In this document: piece after piece, positions 1 to 8,784 of the stretch | Layout: the number at the start of each line of letters is the position of its first letter | How positions within the stretch are numbered: the first letter of the stretch is position 1 | NCBI RefSeq assembly: GCF_005503555.1 | Contig: NZ_SCNG01000003.1 | Span: forward strand, 496,001 to 560,000 | Length of the DNA: 64,000 nt | From: Rudaea sp. 3F27F6 | Lineage (GTDB): Bacteria > Pseudomonadota > Gammaproteobacteria > Xanthomonadales > Rhodanobacteraceae | Direction of reading: 5' to 3' | Translations under genes and position numbers: made by a program | The notes under the pieces: model-generated | Seen by the model: only the letters and a program-made list of their open reading frames with translations | What the model was told of the DNA's origin: nothing | Databases searched by the model: none

Positions 1-181
1 GCGTGAGGATGAGGATGCCGATCGACTTGTGGAAGTTATAGTACGGAATGATGCTCGGCTTCTTCGGCAGTCCGACCATGTAGAGGCCGACCGCGCCCTG
101 CACGATGATCAGAAGCACGACCAGCCAGTGAAAGGTCTTCGCTAGACTGCCCCAGTGTCGTTCACCGCTCTTCAAAGGCAT
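1..181 (-). CDS. Cytochrome b561 family protein, N-terminal part only
   Basis: This is the 5' end of a gene that runs off the left edge of the window; about 60 residues are visible. They start MPLKSGERHWGSLAKTFHWL and continue into a hydrophobic segment (residues about 19-36), then a short loop and a FHKSIGILIL stretch that opens a second membrane helix. The FHW and FHKS histidines fit the b-heme ligand pattern of the bacterial di-heme cytochrome b561 family (YceJ/YodB), inner-membrane proteins that move electrons between quinones and periplasmic acceptors. The ATG lies one base beyond the stop codon of the upstream yceI-like gene, so the two are almost certainly cotranscribed, as in the yceI-yceJ arrangement of E. 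coli. The rest of the protein cannot be judged. Confidence 0.85.
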   Translation of the reverse strand, partial: MPLKSGERHWGSLAKTFHWLVVLLIIVQGAVGLYMVGLPKKPSIIPYYNFHKSIGILILT

Positions 182-182
182 A

Positions 183-818
183 TCAGTGCTCCGTTGGCGT
201 GGCTGGAACGGACGGCTCGGCGCGTTCGGCTTGTTCCTTCGCGTCGTTGTCGCGAACGCCCTCGGCCTCGATGCGAATGCTGACCGCGTCGCCGACGTCG
301 GGCAAGTATTTCGTCATGCGGAAGTCGGAACGCTTGAACTGTGTCACGGCGCTGAAGCCGGCCGTCCATTTCAGTGTATAGGCATGCACGCCGGCGCGGT
401 TGAAGGTGACCGTGAGATCGAGCGGTCGGGTAACACCGAGCAGAGTCAGCTTGCCGCGCACGATGGCGGTCTTGTCTCCGGTCTTCTCGACCTGGGTCGA
501 GACGAAGCGCGCGGTCGGGTAGTGCGCCACGTCGAGAAATTCGCGCGAACGCAGCTTCTCGTTCCAGGCGGCGTCGCCGAAATCGATCGAGGCGGTGTCG
601 ATGACGGCATCGATCTGCGCGCTGCTCCAGTCGTCCGCGTCGAAACGGAAAAAGCCGCTCTTCACGTGCAGGCGTCCGCCCGATTGGGAAAAGCCGAGAT
701 GGCTCGCGCTGACCGCGATCTGAGTGTGTACGGCGTCGAATCGATAGTCGCGCGGCGCCGCGACCGCGCCGAGCGAGGCGAAGAAAAAGACCGCAGCGAT
801 GGCGCGTGTAGCGAACAT
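183..818 (-). CDS. yceI: YceI family secreted protein
   Basis: This is a 211-residue protein with an N-terminal signal peptide (MFATRAIAAVFFFASLGAVA, cleavage near AVAA-PRD) followed by a YceI-type beta-barrel lipocalin-like domain that covers the rest. Family hallmarks are the opening YRFDAVHTQIAVSASHLGFS, the central SREFLDVAHYPTARFVST, and the GKLTLLGVTRPL strand. YceI proteins bind long isoprenoid-type lipids in the periplasm; the exact role is unclear. A longer frame begins at a TTG near 860, but the ATG at 818 gives a proper signal peptide, so I prefer it. The C-terminal tail is hydrophilic and rich in Ala, Glu and Pro. The gene abuts the cytochrome b561 gene, which suggests that the pair acts together in quinone/isoprenoid redox chemistry (inference). 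Confidence 0.9.
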   Translation of the reverse strand: MFATRAIAAVFFFASLGAVAAPRDYRFDAVHTQIAVSASHLGFSQSGGRLHVKSGFFRFDADDWSSAQIDAVIDTASIDFGDAAWNEKLRSREFLDVAHYPTARFVSTQVEKTGDKTAIVRGKLTLLGVTRPLDLTVTFNRAGVHAYTLKWTAGFSAVTQFKRSDFRMTKYLPDVGDAVSIRIEAEGVRDNDAKEQAERAEPSVPATPTEH

Positions 819-904
819 GGCGAGACTATGCGATAGCGGGATGACGGGAACAAGCACCAACGGTGGAACGATGAGTCCGCCGTTCTATGCAGAAGAAACG
901 GAAA

Positions 905-2461
905 TCACAACAATTCTTTCTCGCCGCGCAGCGCGTACTGGGCGATGCGTTTGAGTCTTTCCGTGCTCGTGTCGGCAAGCAGTTTGGACAATGCGCTCGT
1001 CGCCGCGTCGCGGTCGAGCGCGTGGCGCTCGCGCAGAGTCGTCGCGACGGCGCGGCCGAGGCTGTCGAAAATCAGTCCGTAGGCGATCGCGTGCAGCACG
1101 CCGCCTCCGAGCGTGCCGAGGCCGGGAAACGCCTTGGCCGCGTTGCCGGCGATCGCGAGCACGAGCGAGGTGCTCGTACGCACTGTGAGCTTCACCTGCG
1201 AGACGAAGGCGTCGATGTCGATATCGCGCACTGGCACATCGAACAGCTTGGACAGTTCACGAACCAGGCCCGTGGCGAGCACGGCCTGAATCACGAGGTC
1301 GCTGCCGGGCATCACCGCGGCCAGCGCGCCGATCACGGCGCGCTTGGTGTATTTGGTCACGATCGCTTCCGCATCGCGTTCGCGAATCGCGGCTGCGAGG
1401 GCGTCGGCGCGTGCATCGACGCGGCTCAGCACGGCGGCTTCGCGCGCGGGCTCGAACGCCGCAGCGCCCTGTTGCGCATAGGTGCGCAGCAACGCGCCAA
1501 GCACGCCAATGTCCGCCTTGCGTTCGCGTCGGACGATTTCGCTGCGGCCGCCGGCATCGCGGCGTTCGACCGATTCCGTGCCGCCGACGCTGACGACGAC
1601 CTGGGCATCGGTCAGAGCGGCATATTTCTGCTTCAACGTCTGCGCCAGCACGGCGCGTTCGTCGTCGCGGAACTGGTCGGCCTTGTTGAGCACGAGCACG
1701 AGCGGTTTGCCGAAGTCGCGCAGCCAGCGCAGTTCGGCATCCTGATCGCGGGTGAGATCGCCCGCGGCGACATAGAGCACGATATGCGCGCGCAGGGCTT
1801 CGTCGCGCCCGAGCGCTTCGCGCGCGGCGCCGGCAACTTCATGCGTGCCCGGCACGTCGGCCAGGGTGAGTTCGATATCGTCGGTCAACCGTGTGCGGTA
1901 GTGCGCGACGGTACGCGTGGTGCCGCCGAGAACATCGGTTTCGATCGGTGCCGGGTCGCTGCCGTCGACGGCCCTGCTGGTGAAGGCGCGGATCAGGCTC
2001 GACTTGCCCGCGCTGATCTCGCCGAACACGGCCACATAGAGTTTTCCCTCGCGTGCGCGCCGGTCGAGTTCCGCGAGTTCGGTCTGCAGCTCGGCCGTGT
2101 CCGCACGCTGTTGGGCGAGCACGTCGAGGCGCGCTTGCACCTCGGCGCGCTCCGGCGCCTTCGCCGCGGCGATTTTGCGTGGCCGCGGCCGCAGCAGGCG
2201 CCATGCGAGCCAGGCGAAGCCGAGCACCACGGCCGCGATCAGGCCGGATACGGCGTACTGCAGCCAGACCGGCAGGTCGCGCAGTTCCTGCCATAGCGCG
2301 ATGCCGCCGCGCAGCGCGGCAATCGTCGTCCATAGCAGCGCGGCGAGCACGAGCGCGAGCACGGCGATCAGGATCAGGCGCAGCGGACGGTTGGCGCTCA
2401 ATAGTGGCTCGCGCGAGTTCGAGTGAGCCGATTCTACTGGACCGACCTGCGTTTCTGGCAT
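905..2461 (-). CDS. Membrane-anchored GTPase with C-terminal DUF697 domain
   Basis: The protein has 518 residues. Two N-terminal membrane helices (about 28-47 and 68-89) are followed by a charged, probably coiled-coil linker (about 100-138) and a TRAFAC-type GTPase domain. The P-loop is GEISAGKS (147-154), the G3 motif DVPG (202-205) and the G4 motif NKAD (259-262); tandem threonines near 181-182 are candidates for G2. The C-terminal part (about 370-490) is a hydrophobic DUF697-like domain with the YTKRAVIGALAAVMPGSDL signature. Proteins of this build are inner-membrane GTPases of poorly known function, sometimes grouped with YcjF/YcjX-like proteins. An ATG lies three codons further upstream (2470); the one at 2461 has a better placed GGTGG. 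The start is only 32 bases from the divergent sensor kinase gene, so the two promoters must overlap. Confidence 0.8.
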   Translation of the reverse strand: MPETQVGPVESAHSNSREPLLSANRPLRLILIAVLALVLAALLWTTIAALRGGIALWQELRDLPVWLQYAVSGLIAAVVLGFAWLAWRLLRPRPRKIAAAKAPERAEVQARLDVLAQQRADTAELQTELAELDRRAREGKLYVAVFGEISAGKSSLIRAFTSRAVDGSDPAPIETDVLGGTTRTVAHYRTRLTDDIELTLADVPGTHEVAGAAREALGRDEALRAHIVLYVAAGDLTRDQDAELRWLRDFGKPLVLVLNKADQFRDDERAVLAQTLKQKYAALTDAQVVVSVGGTESVERRDAGGRSEIVRRERKADIGVLGALLRTYAQQGAAAFEPAREAAVLSRVDARADALAAAIRERDAEAIVTKYTKRAVIGALAAVMPGSDLVIQAVLATGLVRELSKLFDVPVRDIDIDAFVSQVKLTVRTSTSLVLAIAGNAAKAFPGLGTLGGGVLHAIAYGLIFDSLGRAVATTLRERHALDRDAATSALSKLLADTSTERLKRIAQYALRGEKELL

Positions 2462-2493
2462 GATCGGCATCCACCGTCGGGGGAGCGGAAGCG

Positions 2494-5400
2494 ATGATCG
2501 TCAGTTGGATGTTTGCCGTCTTGCTCGCCGCGGCACCTTCTGCAACGCCCACCGATGCCGTGGTGAAACAGGACGCAAAGGCGCCGGCGCTGCCCGTCGC
2601 GCCGTACTTCTACAATCTGAGCGTGGCCGATGGGTTGCCGTCGAGCCATGTCTACAAGATCGTCGAGGATCGCCGCGGCTATATCTGGATCGGCACGCGC
2701 GACGGTCTCGCGCGCTATGACGGCACCGGCTTCCGCGTCTGGCGCCACGATCCGAACGATGCGGATTCGCTCGCGAGCAACGACGTGCCGGCCGTGTATG
2801 CCGACCACGACAACCGTATCTGGATCGGCGGCGACGACGGCCTTTCCGTGCTCGATCCGGCAGCGGGCGGCCGCTTCACCCACTATCGCCACGACAAGAA
2901 CGAGCCGGCGAGCCTGTCGACCAACGACGTCTGGGCGATCACCGGCGACGCGAGCGGCACGATCTGGGTCGGCGGCTACGGCGGCGATATCGACAGGCTC
3001 GATCCGCACACCGGCAAGATCACCCATCTGCGCCAGCAGCCCGGCGGCGTGCAGGGCCTCGCGTCGGGCAACGTGCTCGCGCTGTTCTTCGATCGCAGCG
3101 GCCGCTTATGGATCGGCATGGACACCGGCATCGACGTGCTCGCCACGGACAAATCGGTGCGTCACGTCGATCTGTCTTCGGTCTCCGCCGACGGGCGTTT
3201 CAATGCGATGAATATGAGCGAGAACGCCGACGGTTCCGTCCTCGTCGCGACGCGGCACGGACTCGTGCGCGTCGCGCCGGATCTCGCTGCGAGCGTCGTC
3301 GCCGACAAAGCCCTCGCGGATACCTTTCTCTACAACGTGGTACGCGACGACGCCGGCGACCTGTGGATGGGCAGCCGTCACGGCCTGAACCGCCTTGATG
3401 CGAACGGACGTCTATACGGCTATCAGGAAAATTCCGCCGTGCCGGGCAGTTTTCCCGGCGTGACGGCATTCGATGCGATGCGCGACCACGAAGGCGGCCT
3501 CTGGTTCGCGACCTTCGAAGGCGGCATCGGCCGCCTGCCCGCGCAATGGCGCAATTTCGCCCTGTTCCGCAACGATCCGGGCAAACCGGAAACCCTGTCG
3601 GCGAATCGCGTGCAGGGACTGGCCGAAGACGCCTCGGGCGCGGTCTGGGCGGTCAATTCGAGCGGTGGCATCGATCGCCTCGATGCGCAGACCGGAGCGG
3701 TCGAGCGCATGGAAAAGCGCCTGCCGCCGCCCGACAAGGCCTTGTGGTCGGTGCTTGCCGACCGCGGCGGCCAGCTCTGGGTCGGACATACGCGCGGCCT
3801 GCGCGTCTACGACCTGCAGAGCGGAAAATTCAGCGACCTGCCGGTGGACAGAAAGCGTGGCGATGCGCTCGCGCCGGGCATGGTCTACCTGCTCGCACAA
3901 GCCGAGTCGGGCGCGGTGTGGGCGAGTGCGAACGGCGGCGCGATGCACCGCATCGATCCGGCGACGCACGTCGTCGAACGCTTCGACGAACAGAATTCGG
4001 GCCTGCGCAACGCCGAGGTCAACCAAATCGGATTCGACCGCGACGGCGCTCTCATCATCGCGAGCGGTGCCGGCCTCGACCGCTTCGACACGACCGTGCA
4101 GCATTTCGCCGCGGTGGCTGGCGCGCCGAATTCGCGCGTGATGCAGTTCGCCTATGCGTCCGACAACACGCTTTGGCTGCACCTGCCCGGCGCGCTCGAA
4201 CACTATCGCGAACAAGCCGGCAAGCTGGAACTGGTCGAACGCATCGACGCCAAGGCGGGCTGGCCTGCGCTGACCGTCGGCGGCATGCACATCGACCGCA
4301 ACGGCGCGGTCTGGGTCAGCAGTCCGCGCGGCTTGTGGCGCTTCGATCCGCAAACGCACAGCGTCCATCACTTCGACGCGCACGACGGCCTGGCGAGCGC
4401 CGAGTTCAATCATCTGCCTCTGCTCGAACGGCGCGACGGCAGCGTGTTCGGCGGTACCCTCGCGGGCATCGTCGGCTTCGTGCCAGAGCAGGTCGCCGAA
4501 GGCAAGCTGCCACCGCCGCTTGCGCTCGACAGCCTCAGCATTCGCCGCAACGGCCGCGATATCGCGTTGAACGAAACCGCCGCGACGGTGGCGCTCAATT
4601 GGGACGATCGCGACCTGCGCATCCGCGCTGCGGCGCTGTCCTATGCGAATGCAGCCGCCAATCGCTATCAGTGGAAGATGAGTGGCGTCGATGCCGACTG
4701 GGTCGATACCGGCAACCGCGGCGAACGCGAGTATTCGCAATTGCCGGCCGGGCGGCACACGTTGCGCTTGCGCGCGACCAATGCGAGCGGAGTCTGGACC
4801 GAGCTGCCGCGGCTGGTGTTCGAGCAGCCGGCGCCGCCGTGGGCGACGCGCTGGGCTTTCGCCGCTTATGCGCTGGCCGTGCTGCTGCTGGCGTGGTGGG
4901 CGCTGCGCAACTATCGCGCGCGGTTGATGCGCCGCCACGCGCTGGCGCTCGCCGAACAGCAGCGCCGTTTCGCCGAGGCGGCGAGCGCGGCGAAGAGCGA
5001 TTTCCTCGCCACGATGGGCCACGAGATCCGCACGCCGATGACCGGCGTGCTCGGCATGACCGAACTGCTGCTGCGCACGCCGCTCGATACGAAGCAGCGC
5101 GGCTACGCCGACGCGATTCAGAGTTCGGGACAGATGATGCTGCGCATGGTCAACGACTCGCTCGATCTCGCGCGCATCGAAGCGGGCCGGCTCGAACTCG
5201 ACAGCGCGACCGTCGACCTGCCTGCGCTGGTCGGCGAAGTCGGCGCACTCGTGCGCCCGCTTGCCGACAAGAAGGGTTTGGCGTTTTCCGAAACGATTGC
5301 GCCCGGTGCGCCGCGGCGCGTGCTCGGCGACGCGATGCGCATCAGGCAGGTCTTTCTCAACCTCGCCACCAATGCGATCAAGTTCACCGAGCGCGGCAGG

Positions 5401-6105
5401 GTGGCGATCGAACTCGATCGCGCGGCGAATGGCCATGTCGAGTTCCGTGTAAGCGATACCGGTCCAGGCATCGCCGAATCGACGCGCGCGCGCCTGTTCC
5501 AGCGTTTCGAGCAGGCGCAGGGCACCCAGCAGCGCCATGGCGGCAGCGGGCTCGGCCTCGCGATCTGCCGCGAACTGGTGGCGCACATGGGCGGCGAAAT
5601 CGTGCTCGATAGCGCGGAGGGCGAGGGCAGCACGTTCCGCGTCATTCTGCCGTTGGCGGAAGCGGGGCAGGGCGACGCCGGTGCACAAACGCCCGTCACC
5701 GCAGCAAGCAGCGGGGCGTCCGTCGGCGGCCTGCGCATTCTGCTCGTCGAAGACGATGCGACCGTCGCCGCGGTGATCGCCGGCCTGCTCGAAACCAACG
5801 GCCACCGCGCGCAGCGCGTGGAGAACGGCCTCGCCGCGCTCGCCGAAATCGACGCCGAGCCGTTCGACGCGGCGCTGGTCGATCTCGACCTGCCGGGCCT
5901 CGACGGCCTTGCGCTCGCACGCACCCTGCGCATGCGCGAAGCGCGGACGCATGCGCCGCGCCTGCCGCTGATCGGCATCAGTGCGCGCTCGGTCGGCAAC
6001 GAAGAGGCGCTCTGCCTCGAAGCGGGTATGGATGCGTTCCTGCGCAAGCCGATCGGCGGTGCAGCCTTGCAGGCGAGCGTGACCGCCGTCGTCAAGCGGG
6101 CCTGA
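2494..6105 (+). CDS. Hybrid two-component sensor kinase with periplasmic beta-propeller
   Basis: This is a 1203-residue hybrid histidine kinase. A signal peptide (about 1-20) is followed by a periplasmic region of many two-component-regulator propeller repeats (about 40-650; recurring patterns such as GYIWIGTRDGLARYD and RIWIGGDDGLSVLD) and a Y_Y_Y Ig-like domain (about 670-770). A single membrane helix (about 787-808) leads to a HisKA domain with the phosphoacceptor His843 in GHEIRTPMTGVLGMTE, an HATPase_c domain (N box NLATNAIKFTERG, G1 DTGPGI, G2 GSGLGLAI) and a C-terminal receiver domain with acceptor Asp1130 (VDLDLPG) and the conserved lysine in LRKPIGG. There is no output domain, so a partner must receive the signal. 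This architecture often senses polysaccharide breakdown products in Bacteroidetes and has unknown ligands in xanthomonads. A purine-rich GGAGCGGAAG sits before the ATG. Confidence 0.93.
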   Translation: MIVSWMFAVLLAAAPSATPTDAVVKQDAKAPALPVAPYFYNLSVADGLPSSHVYKIVEDRRGYIWIGTRDGLARYDGTGFRVWRHDPNDADSLASNDVPAVYADHDNRIWIGGDDGLSVLDPAAGGRFTHYRHDKNEPASLSTNDVWAITGDASGTIWVGGYGGDIDRLDPHTGKITHLRQQPGGVQGLASGNVLALFFDRSGRLWIGMDTGIDVLATDKSVRHVDLSSVSADGRFNAMNMSENADGSVLVATRHGLVRVAPDLAASVVADKALADTFLYNVVRDDAGDLWMGSRHGLNRLDANGRLYGYQENSAVPGSFPGVTAFDAMRDHEGGLWFATFEGGIGRLPAQWRNFALFRNDPGKPETLSANRVQGLAEDASGAVWAVNSSGGIDRLDAQTGAVERMEKRLPPPDKALWSVLADRGGQLWVGHTRGLRVYDLQSGKFSDLPVDRKRGDALAPGMVYLLAQAESGAVWASANGGAMHRIDPATHVVERFDEQNSGLRNAEVNQIGFDRDGALIIASGAGLDRFDTTVQHFAAVAGAPNSRVMQFAYASDNTLWLHLPGALEHYREQAGKLELVERIDAKAGWPALTVGGMHIDRNGAVWVSSPRGLWRFDPQTHSVHHFDAHDGLASAEFNHLPLLERRDGSVFGGTLAGIVGFVPEQVAEGKLPPPLALDSLSIRRNGRDIALNETAATVALNWDDRDLRIRAAALSYANAAANRYQWKMSGVDADWVDTGNRGEREYSQLPAGRHTLRLRATNASGVWTELPRLVFEQPAPPWATRWAFAAYALAVLLLAWWALRNYRARLMRRHALALAEQQRRFAEAASAAKSDFLATMGHEIRTPMTGVLGMTELLLRTPLDTKQRGYADAIQSSGQMMLRMVNDSLDLARIEAGRLELDSATVDLPALVGEVGALVRPLADKKGLAFSETIAPGAPRRVLGDAMRIRQVFLNLATNAIKFTERGRVAIELDRAANGHVEFRVSDTGPGIAESTRARLFQRFEQAQGTQQRHGGSGLGLAICRELVAHMGGEIVLDSAEGEGSTFRVILPLAEAGQGDAGAQTPVTAASSGASVGGLRILLVEDDATVAAVIAGLLETNGHRAQRVENGLAALAEIDAEPFDAALVDLDLPGLDGLALARTLRMREARTHAPRLPLIGISARSVGNEEALCLEAGMDAFLRKPIGGAALQASVTAVVKRA

Positions 6106-6168
6106 ATCCGACGAGGTGACATGCGGCGTCGCACCCTGCGCGCCGCCACTGCCGTTTCGCGTTTCGGC

Positions 6169-7215
6169 CTAGCGCTGACTCAACGCGTGCACGGCGTCGA
6201 TCAGCACGCCGAGGCGTTCCGGATCGACGTCGGGCGTGATGCCGTGGCCGAGGTTGAAGACATGGCCCGGATGCGCGCCGAAGCTCGCGAGCGCCTTGCC
6301 GACTTCCGCACGGATCGCGTCGGGGCTGGCGTGCAGCACCGCCGGATCGATATTGCCCTGCAGCGCGACGCGGTCGCCGACGCGGCGGCGCGCTGCGTCG
6401 AGCGAAATCGTCCAGTCGAGGCCGAGCGCGTTGCAGCCGGTGTCGGCGAGCGCTTCGAGATGGCCGTTCGCGCCTTTCGAGAACAGGATCAGCGGAACAT
6501 CCTTGGCCACGCCGTCGCTCTTCAAATGCTGCGCGATCTGCGCGAGGTAGCGCAGGCTGAACTCGCGGAACATCTCAGGCGCGAGCAAGCCGCCCCAAGT
6601 GTCGAAAACCATCAGCGCCTGCGCGCCAGCCGCGGCCTGCGCGGCGAGATAGGTGGCGACCGAGCGCGCGATAACGTCGAGCAGACGGTGCATCATCGCC
6701 GGATCGTCGAGCGCGAGCGCCTTCGGCCGTGCAAAGCTCGCCGAGCCTTCGCCTTCGATCATGTAGCAGGCGAGCGTCCACGGGCTGCCGGCGAAACCGA
6801 TCAGCGGCACCTTGCCGTTGAGTTCGCGGCGGATCAGGCGCACGGCGTCCATGACGTAGCGCAGATCGGTTTCCGGGTCGGGCACGCCGAGCCGGTCGAT
6901 CTCGGCGCCGCTGCGCACCGGCTTGGCGAGGCGCGGGCCAACGCCTTCATCGACCGACAGGCCGAGGCCCATCGCGTCGGGTATGGTCAGAATGTCGGAG
7001 AACAGAATCGCCGCGTCGAGCGGATAGCGCGCGATCGGCTGCAGGGTGACTTCGCAGGCGAGCTCGGGCGTCTTGCACAAAGTCACGAAACTGCCGGCGC
7101 GCGCGCGCGTGGCGCGGTACTCGGGCAGATAGCGGCCGGCCTGGCGCATGATCCAGACCGGAGTGGCATCGACGGGTTGGCGCGCAAGCGCGCGCAGGAA
7201 ACGATCGTTTTGCAT
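6169..7215 (-). CDS. hemE: Uroporphyrinogen decarboxylase
   Basis: The 348-residue protein has the usual length for HemE, which removes four carboxyl groups from uroporphyrinogen III to give coproporphyrinogen III in cytoplasmic heme synthesis. The N terminus [20 protein letters not shown] leads into the [16 protein letters not shown] signature that holds the conserved substrate-binding arginines. The second signature, [16 protein letters not shown], is also present, as is the C-terminal [11 protein letters not shown]. The start at the ATG at 7215 gives the canonical N terminus. The gene is convergent with the upstream hybrid kinase (63 bases apart) and is followed upstream by a small WGR-domain gene on the same strand. 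Confidence 0.97.
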   Translation of the reverse strand: MQNDRFLRALARQPVDATPVWIMRQAGRYLPEYRATRARAGSFVTLCKTPELACEVTLQPIARYPLDAAILFSDILTIPDAMGLGLSVDEGVGPRLAKPVRSGAEIDRLGVPDPETDLRYVMDAVRLIRRELNGKVPLIGFAGSPWTLACYMIEGEGSASFARPKALALDDPAMMHRLLDVIARSVATYLAAQAAAGAQALMVFDTWGGLLAPEMFREFSLRYLAQIAQHLKSDGVAKDVPLILFSKGANGHLEALADTGCNALGLDWTISLDAARRRVGDRVALQGNIDPAVLHASPDAIRAEVGKALASFGAHPGHVFNLGHGITPDVDPERLGVLIDAVHALSQR

Positions 7216-7261
7216 GGTTCTACTCTCGGCTCCCTACACTCCGCGCGGAGTCGGGAGGAAA

Positions 7262-7519
7262 TCAGGAATACGGCGAATCGATGCCCTGACTGAACATCAG
7301 GCGAAAGCCGCGCTTGAGCTGCGTGTCGCGCGCATGTTCGAACGCGGCAAGCGCATCGTCGCGTTCGAGAAACACCTCGCGCTTCAGACTCGCGCGCCCG
7401 CCCTGCTGTCCCCATTCGCGCGTCAGCGTCCAGCCGCCGAGCAGATCCTGCTGGAGCTGGATCTGATAATAGCGCGGCGCTTCGGCGGCCAACGGCTGGG
7501 TTTGCAGGAGGATGCGCAT
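7262..7519 (-). CDS. Small stand-alone WGR domain protein
   Basis: This is an 85-residue protein that is almost entirely one WGR domain. The core reads GGWTLTREWGQQGGRASLKR, with Gln in place of the third letter of the usual Trp-Gly-Arg motif, followed by a helix rich in charged residues (DDALAAFEHARDTQLKRGF). WGR domains bind nucleic acid in PARP1 and occur in bacteria alone or fused to MolR/nuclease proteins; the stand-alone form has no established role. The frame is open another 40 codons upstream but that part is low-complexity Asn/Gln/Pro sequence from a GT-rich tract, so the ATG at 7519 (MRILLQTQPL) is the likely start. It lies 46 bases upstream of hemE on the same strand and could be cotranscribed with it. 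Confidence 0.75.
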   Translation of the reverse strand: MRILLQTQPLAAEAPRYYQIQLQQDLLGGWTLTREWGQQGGRASLKREVFLERDDALAAFEHARDTQLKRGFRLMFSQGIDSPYS

Positions 7520-7700
7520 GGCGGCATTGTACCGTAGGGGCGCGATGAATCGCGCTTGGGGGTTGTTGCTTGTTGTCGCATTGGTTTGGGGAGGGGTTGG
7601 GTTGTTCTGGTTTGTCTGGTTCTTGTTTCTGTTTGTCACTTCGTGGAATCGGGGAGCTGGGCATTCGTCGGCCGACGAACCGTCGTTTCGCTCTATCTTT

Positions 7701-7937
7701 GCTCGTCATTCCCGCGTGCTTTTAGCGGGAATCCAGTGACTTTGTTTTTTTGATTGGTTAAGAGCAGGGCTTCCACTCGCCCTGCGGACGAGCGGAAGCT
7801 CTGCTCTTAAACCAATACAGACAAAAGTAAAGTCACTGGATGACCAGCCCTGCGGCTGTTAAGAGCCCCGCCAAGAGCACGCGGGGATGACGAGCAAACG
7901 CGAGAACTGGATTCCTGCTTTCGCAGGAATGACGAGC
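7701..7937. repeat. Composite palindromic intergenic element
   Basis: The 464-base gap 7520-7983 between the WGR gene and the LytTR regulator holds no credible gene. It begins with a G/T-rich tract (about 7556-7640) and then carries a nested palindrome. Outer units are a CATTCCCGC...GCGGGAATCCAGTGAC hairpin at 7707-7740 and related copies at 7832-7845, 7866-7894 and 7905-7937 (the last contains CTGGATTCCTGC and GCAGGAATGACGAG). Nested inside is an inverted repeat with arms about 7753-7774 and 7794-7816 around AAGAGCAG/CTGCTCTT. The same family recurs at 14082-14179 and 27746-27830. Repeats of the form GTCATTCCCGC-N-GCGGGAATCCAG are widespread in xanthomonad intergenic DNA. Confidence 0.8.
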
Positions 7938-7983
7938 ATAAACAAAGCCGAACGGCAGCAGCCCCCCCAGAAACCGATCGACA

Positions 7984-8778
7984 CTAAGTAAACAACTTCA
8001 CCTTATCGCGATAACTCCGCGACAACTTCAACTCATGCCCTGAATCGAGCACGAGGAAATACTCCCCGTTGAGATGTGGCCGCATCTCCTTGACCCGCGC
8101 GAGGTTGACGATGCTCGAGCGGTGCACGCGTACGAAGCGGCGTGGGTCGAGGCGGCGTTCGAGTTGCTGCATCGTGCCGCGCAGTACGTGCGTGTCGTCG
8201 CCGGCGTGGATGCACATGTAGTCGCCGGCGGCGTCGATCCAGCGGATCGATTCGATGTCGATGCGCAGCAAGCGGCTGCCGTCCTTGATCGTCAGCTTGT
8301 TGCCGGCGTGCGCATCGCCGTCTTCGGCAAGAAACGCGTCAATCTTGGATTTCGCCGTTTCGGGCAGGGTCGCGATCAGCTTGAGCAGGCGCTCGTAGTG
8401 ATCCTCGGTCTTGCGCGCGGCGAGGCGCGCGCGGGCGCGTTCGATCGATTCTTCGAGGCGCGCGTCGTCGACCGGCTTGAGCAGGTAGTCGAGCGCGCTC
8501 GCGGCGAATGCGGCGAGCGCGTACTGGTCGTAGGCGGTGACGAACACGGTCAGCGGAATCTGCGTCGCCGGCAGCGCGCGCAGCAGCTCGAAGCCGTCGA
8601 CGCCGGGCATTTGCACGTCGAGGAACATGAGCTGCGGACGCAAGGTGGAAACGGCATGAAAAGCCTGGCGGCCGTTGCCGGCCTGGCCGACGATCTCGAT
8701 ATCGGGGTAGCGGCAAAGGCGTAGTTCGAGGCCGCGCCGTGCCAAGGGTTCGTCGTCGACGATCAGGGTGCGGATCAT
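7984..8778 (-). CDS. LytTR-family response regulator
   Basis: The 264-residue protein is a DNA-binding response regulator. The receiver domain (1-about 120) has the acidic pair in LIVDDEPLARRG, the phosphoacceptor Asp in MFLDVQMPGVDG, the conserved Thr in FVTAYDQYA and the Lys in YLLKPVDD. A charged linker leads to a C-terminal LytTR domain (about 165-264) with the family motifs IRWIDAAGDYMCIHAG, RFVRVHRSSIVNLARVKEM and LKLSRSYRDKVKLF. LytTR proteins bind paired direct repeats and often control surface or exopolysaccharide functions. The gene lies six bases downstream of the LytS-like kinase gene, so the two form a cognate pair. The N terminus begins MIRTLIVDDEP, which fixes the start. Confidence 0.95.
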   Translation of the reverse strand: MIRTLIVDDEPLARRGLELRLCRYPDIEIVGQAGNGRQAFHAVSTLRPQLMFLDVQMPGVDGFELLRALPATQIPLTVFVTAYDQYALAAFAASALDYLLKPVDDARLEESIERARARLAARKTEDHYERLLKLIATLPETAKSKIDAFLAEDGDAHAGNKLTIKDGSRLLRIDIESIRWIDAAGDYMCIHAGDDTHVLRGTMQQLERRLDPRRFVRVHRSSIVNLARVKEMRPHLNGEYFLVLDSGHELKLSRSYRDKVKLFT

Positions 8779-8784
8779 GGTCGT

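Noticed and set aside
3412-5952. An 846-codon minus-strand frame opposite the hybrid kinase
   Set aside because: Same antisense artefact; the plus-strand frame has clear propeller, kinase and receiver motifs.
7512-7739. A small hydrophobic plus-strand ORF upstream of the WGR gene
   Set aside because: It is translated from a GT-rich tract, overlaps the WGR start, and ends in the translated palindromic repeat (ARHSRVLLAGIQ, nearly the same string as at about 14120), so it is probably not a gene.
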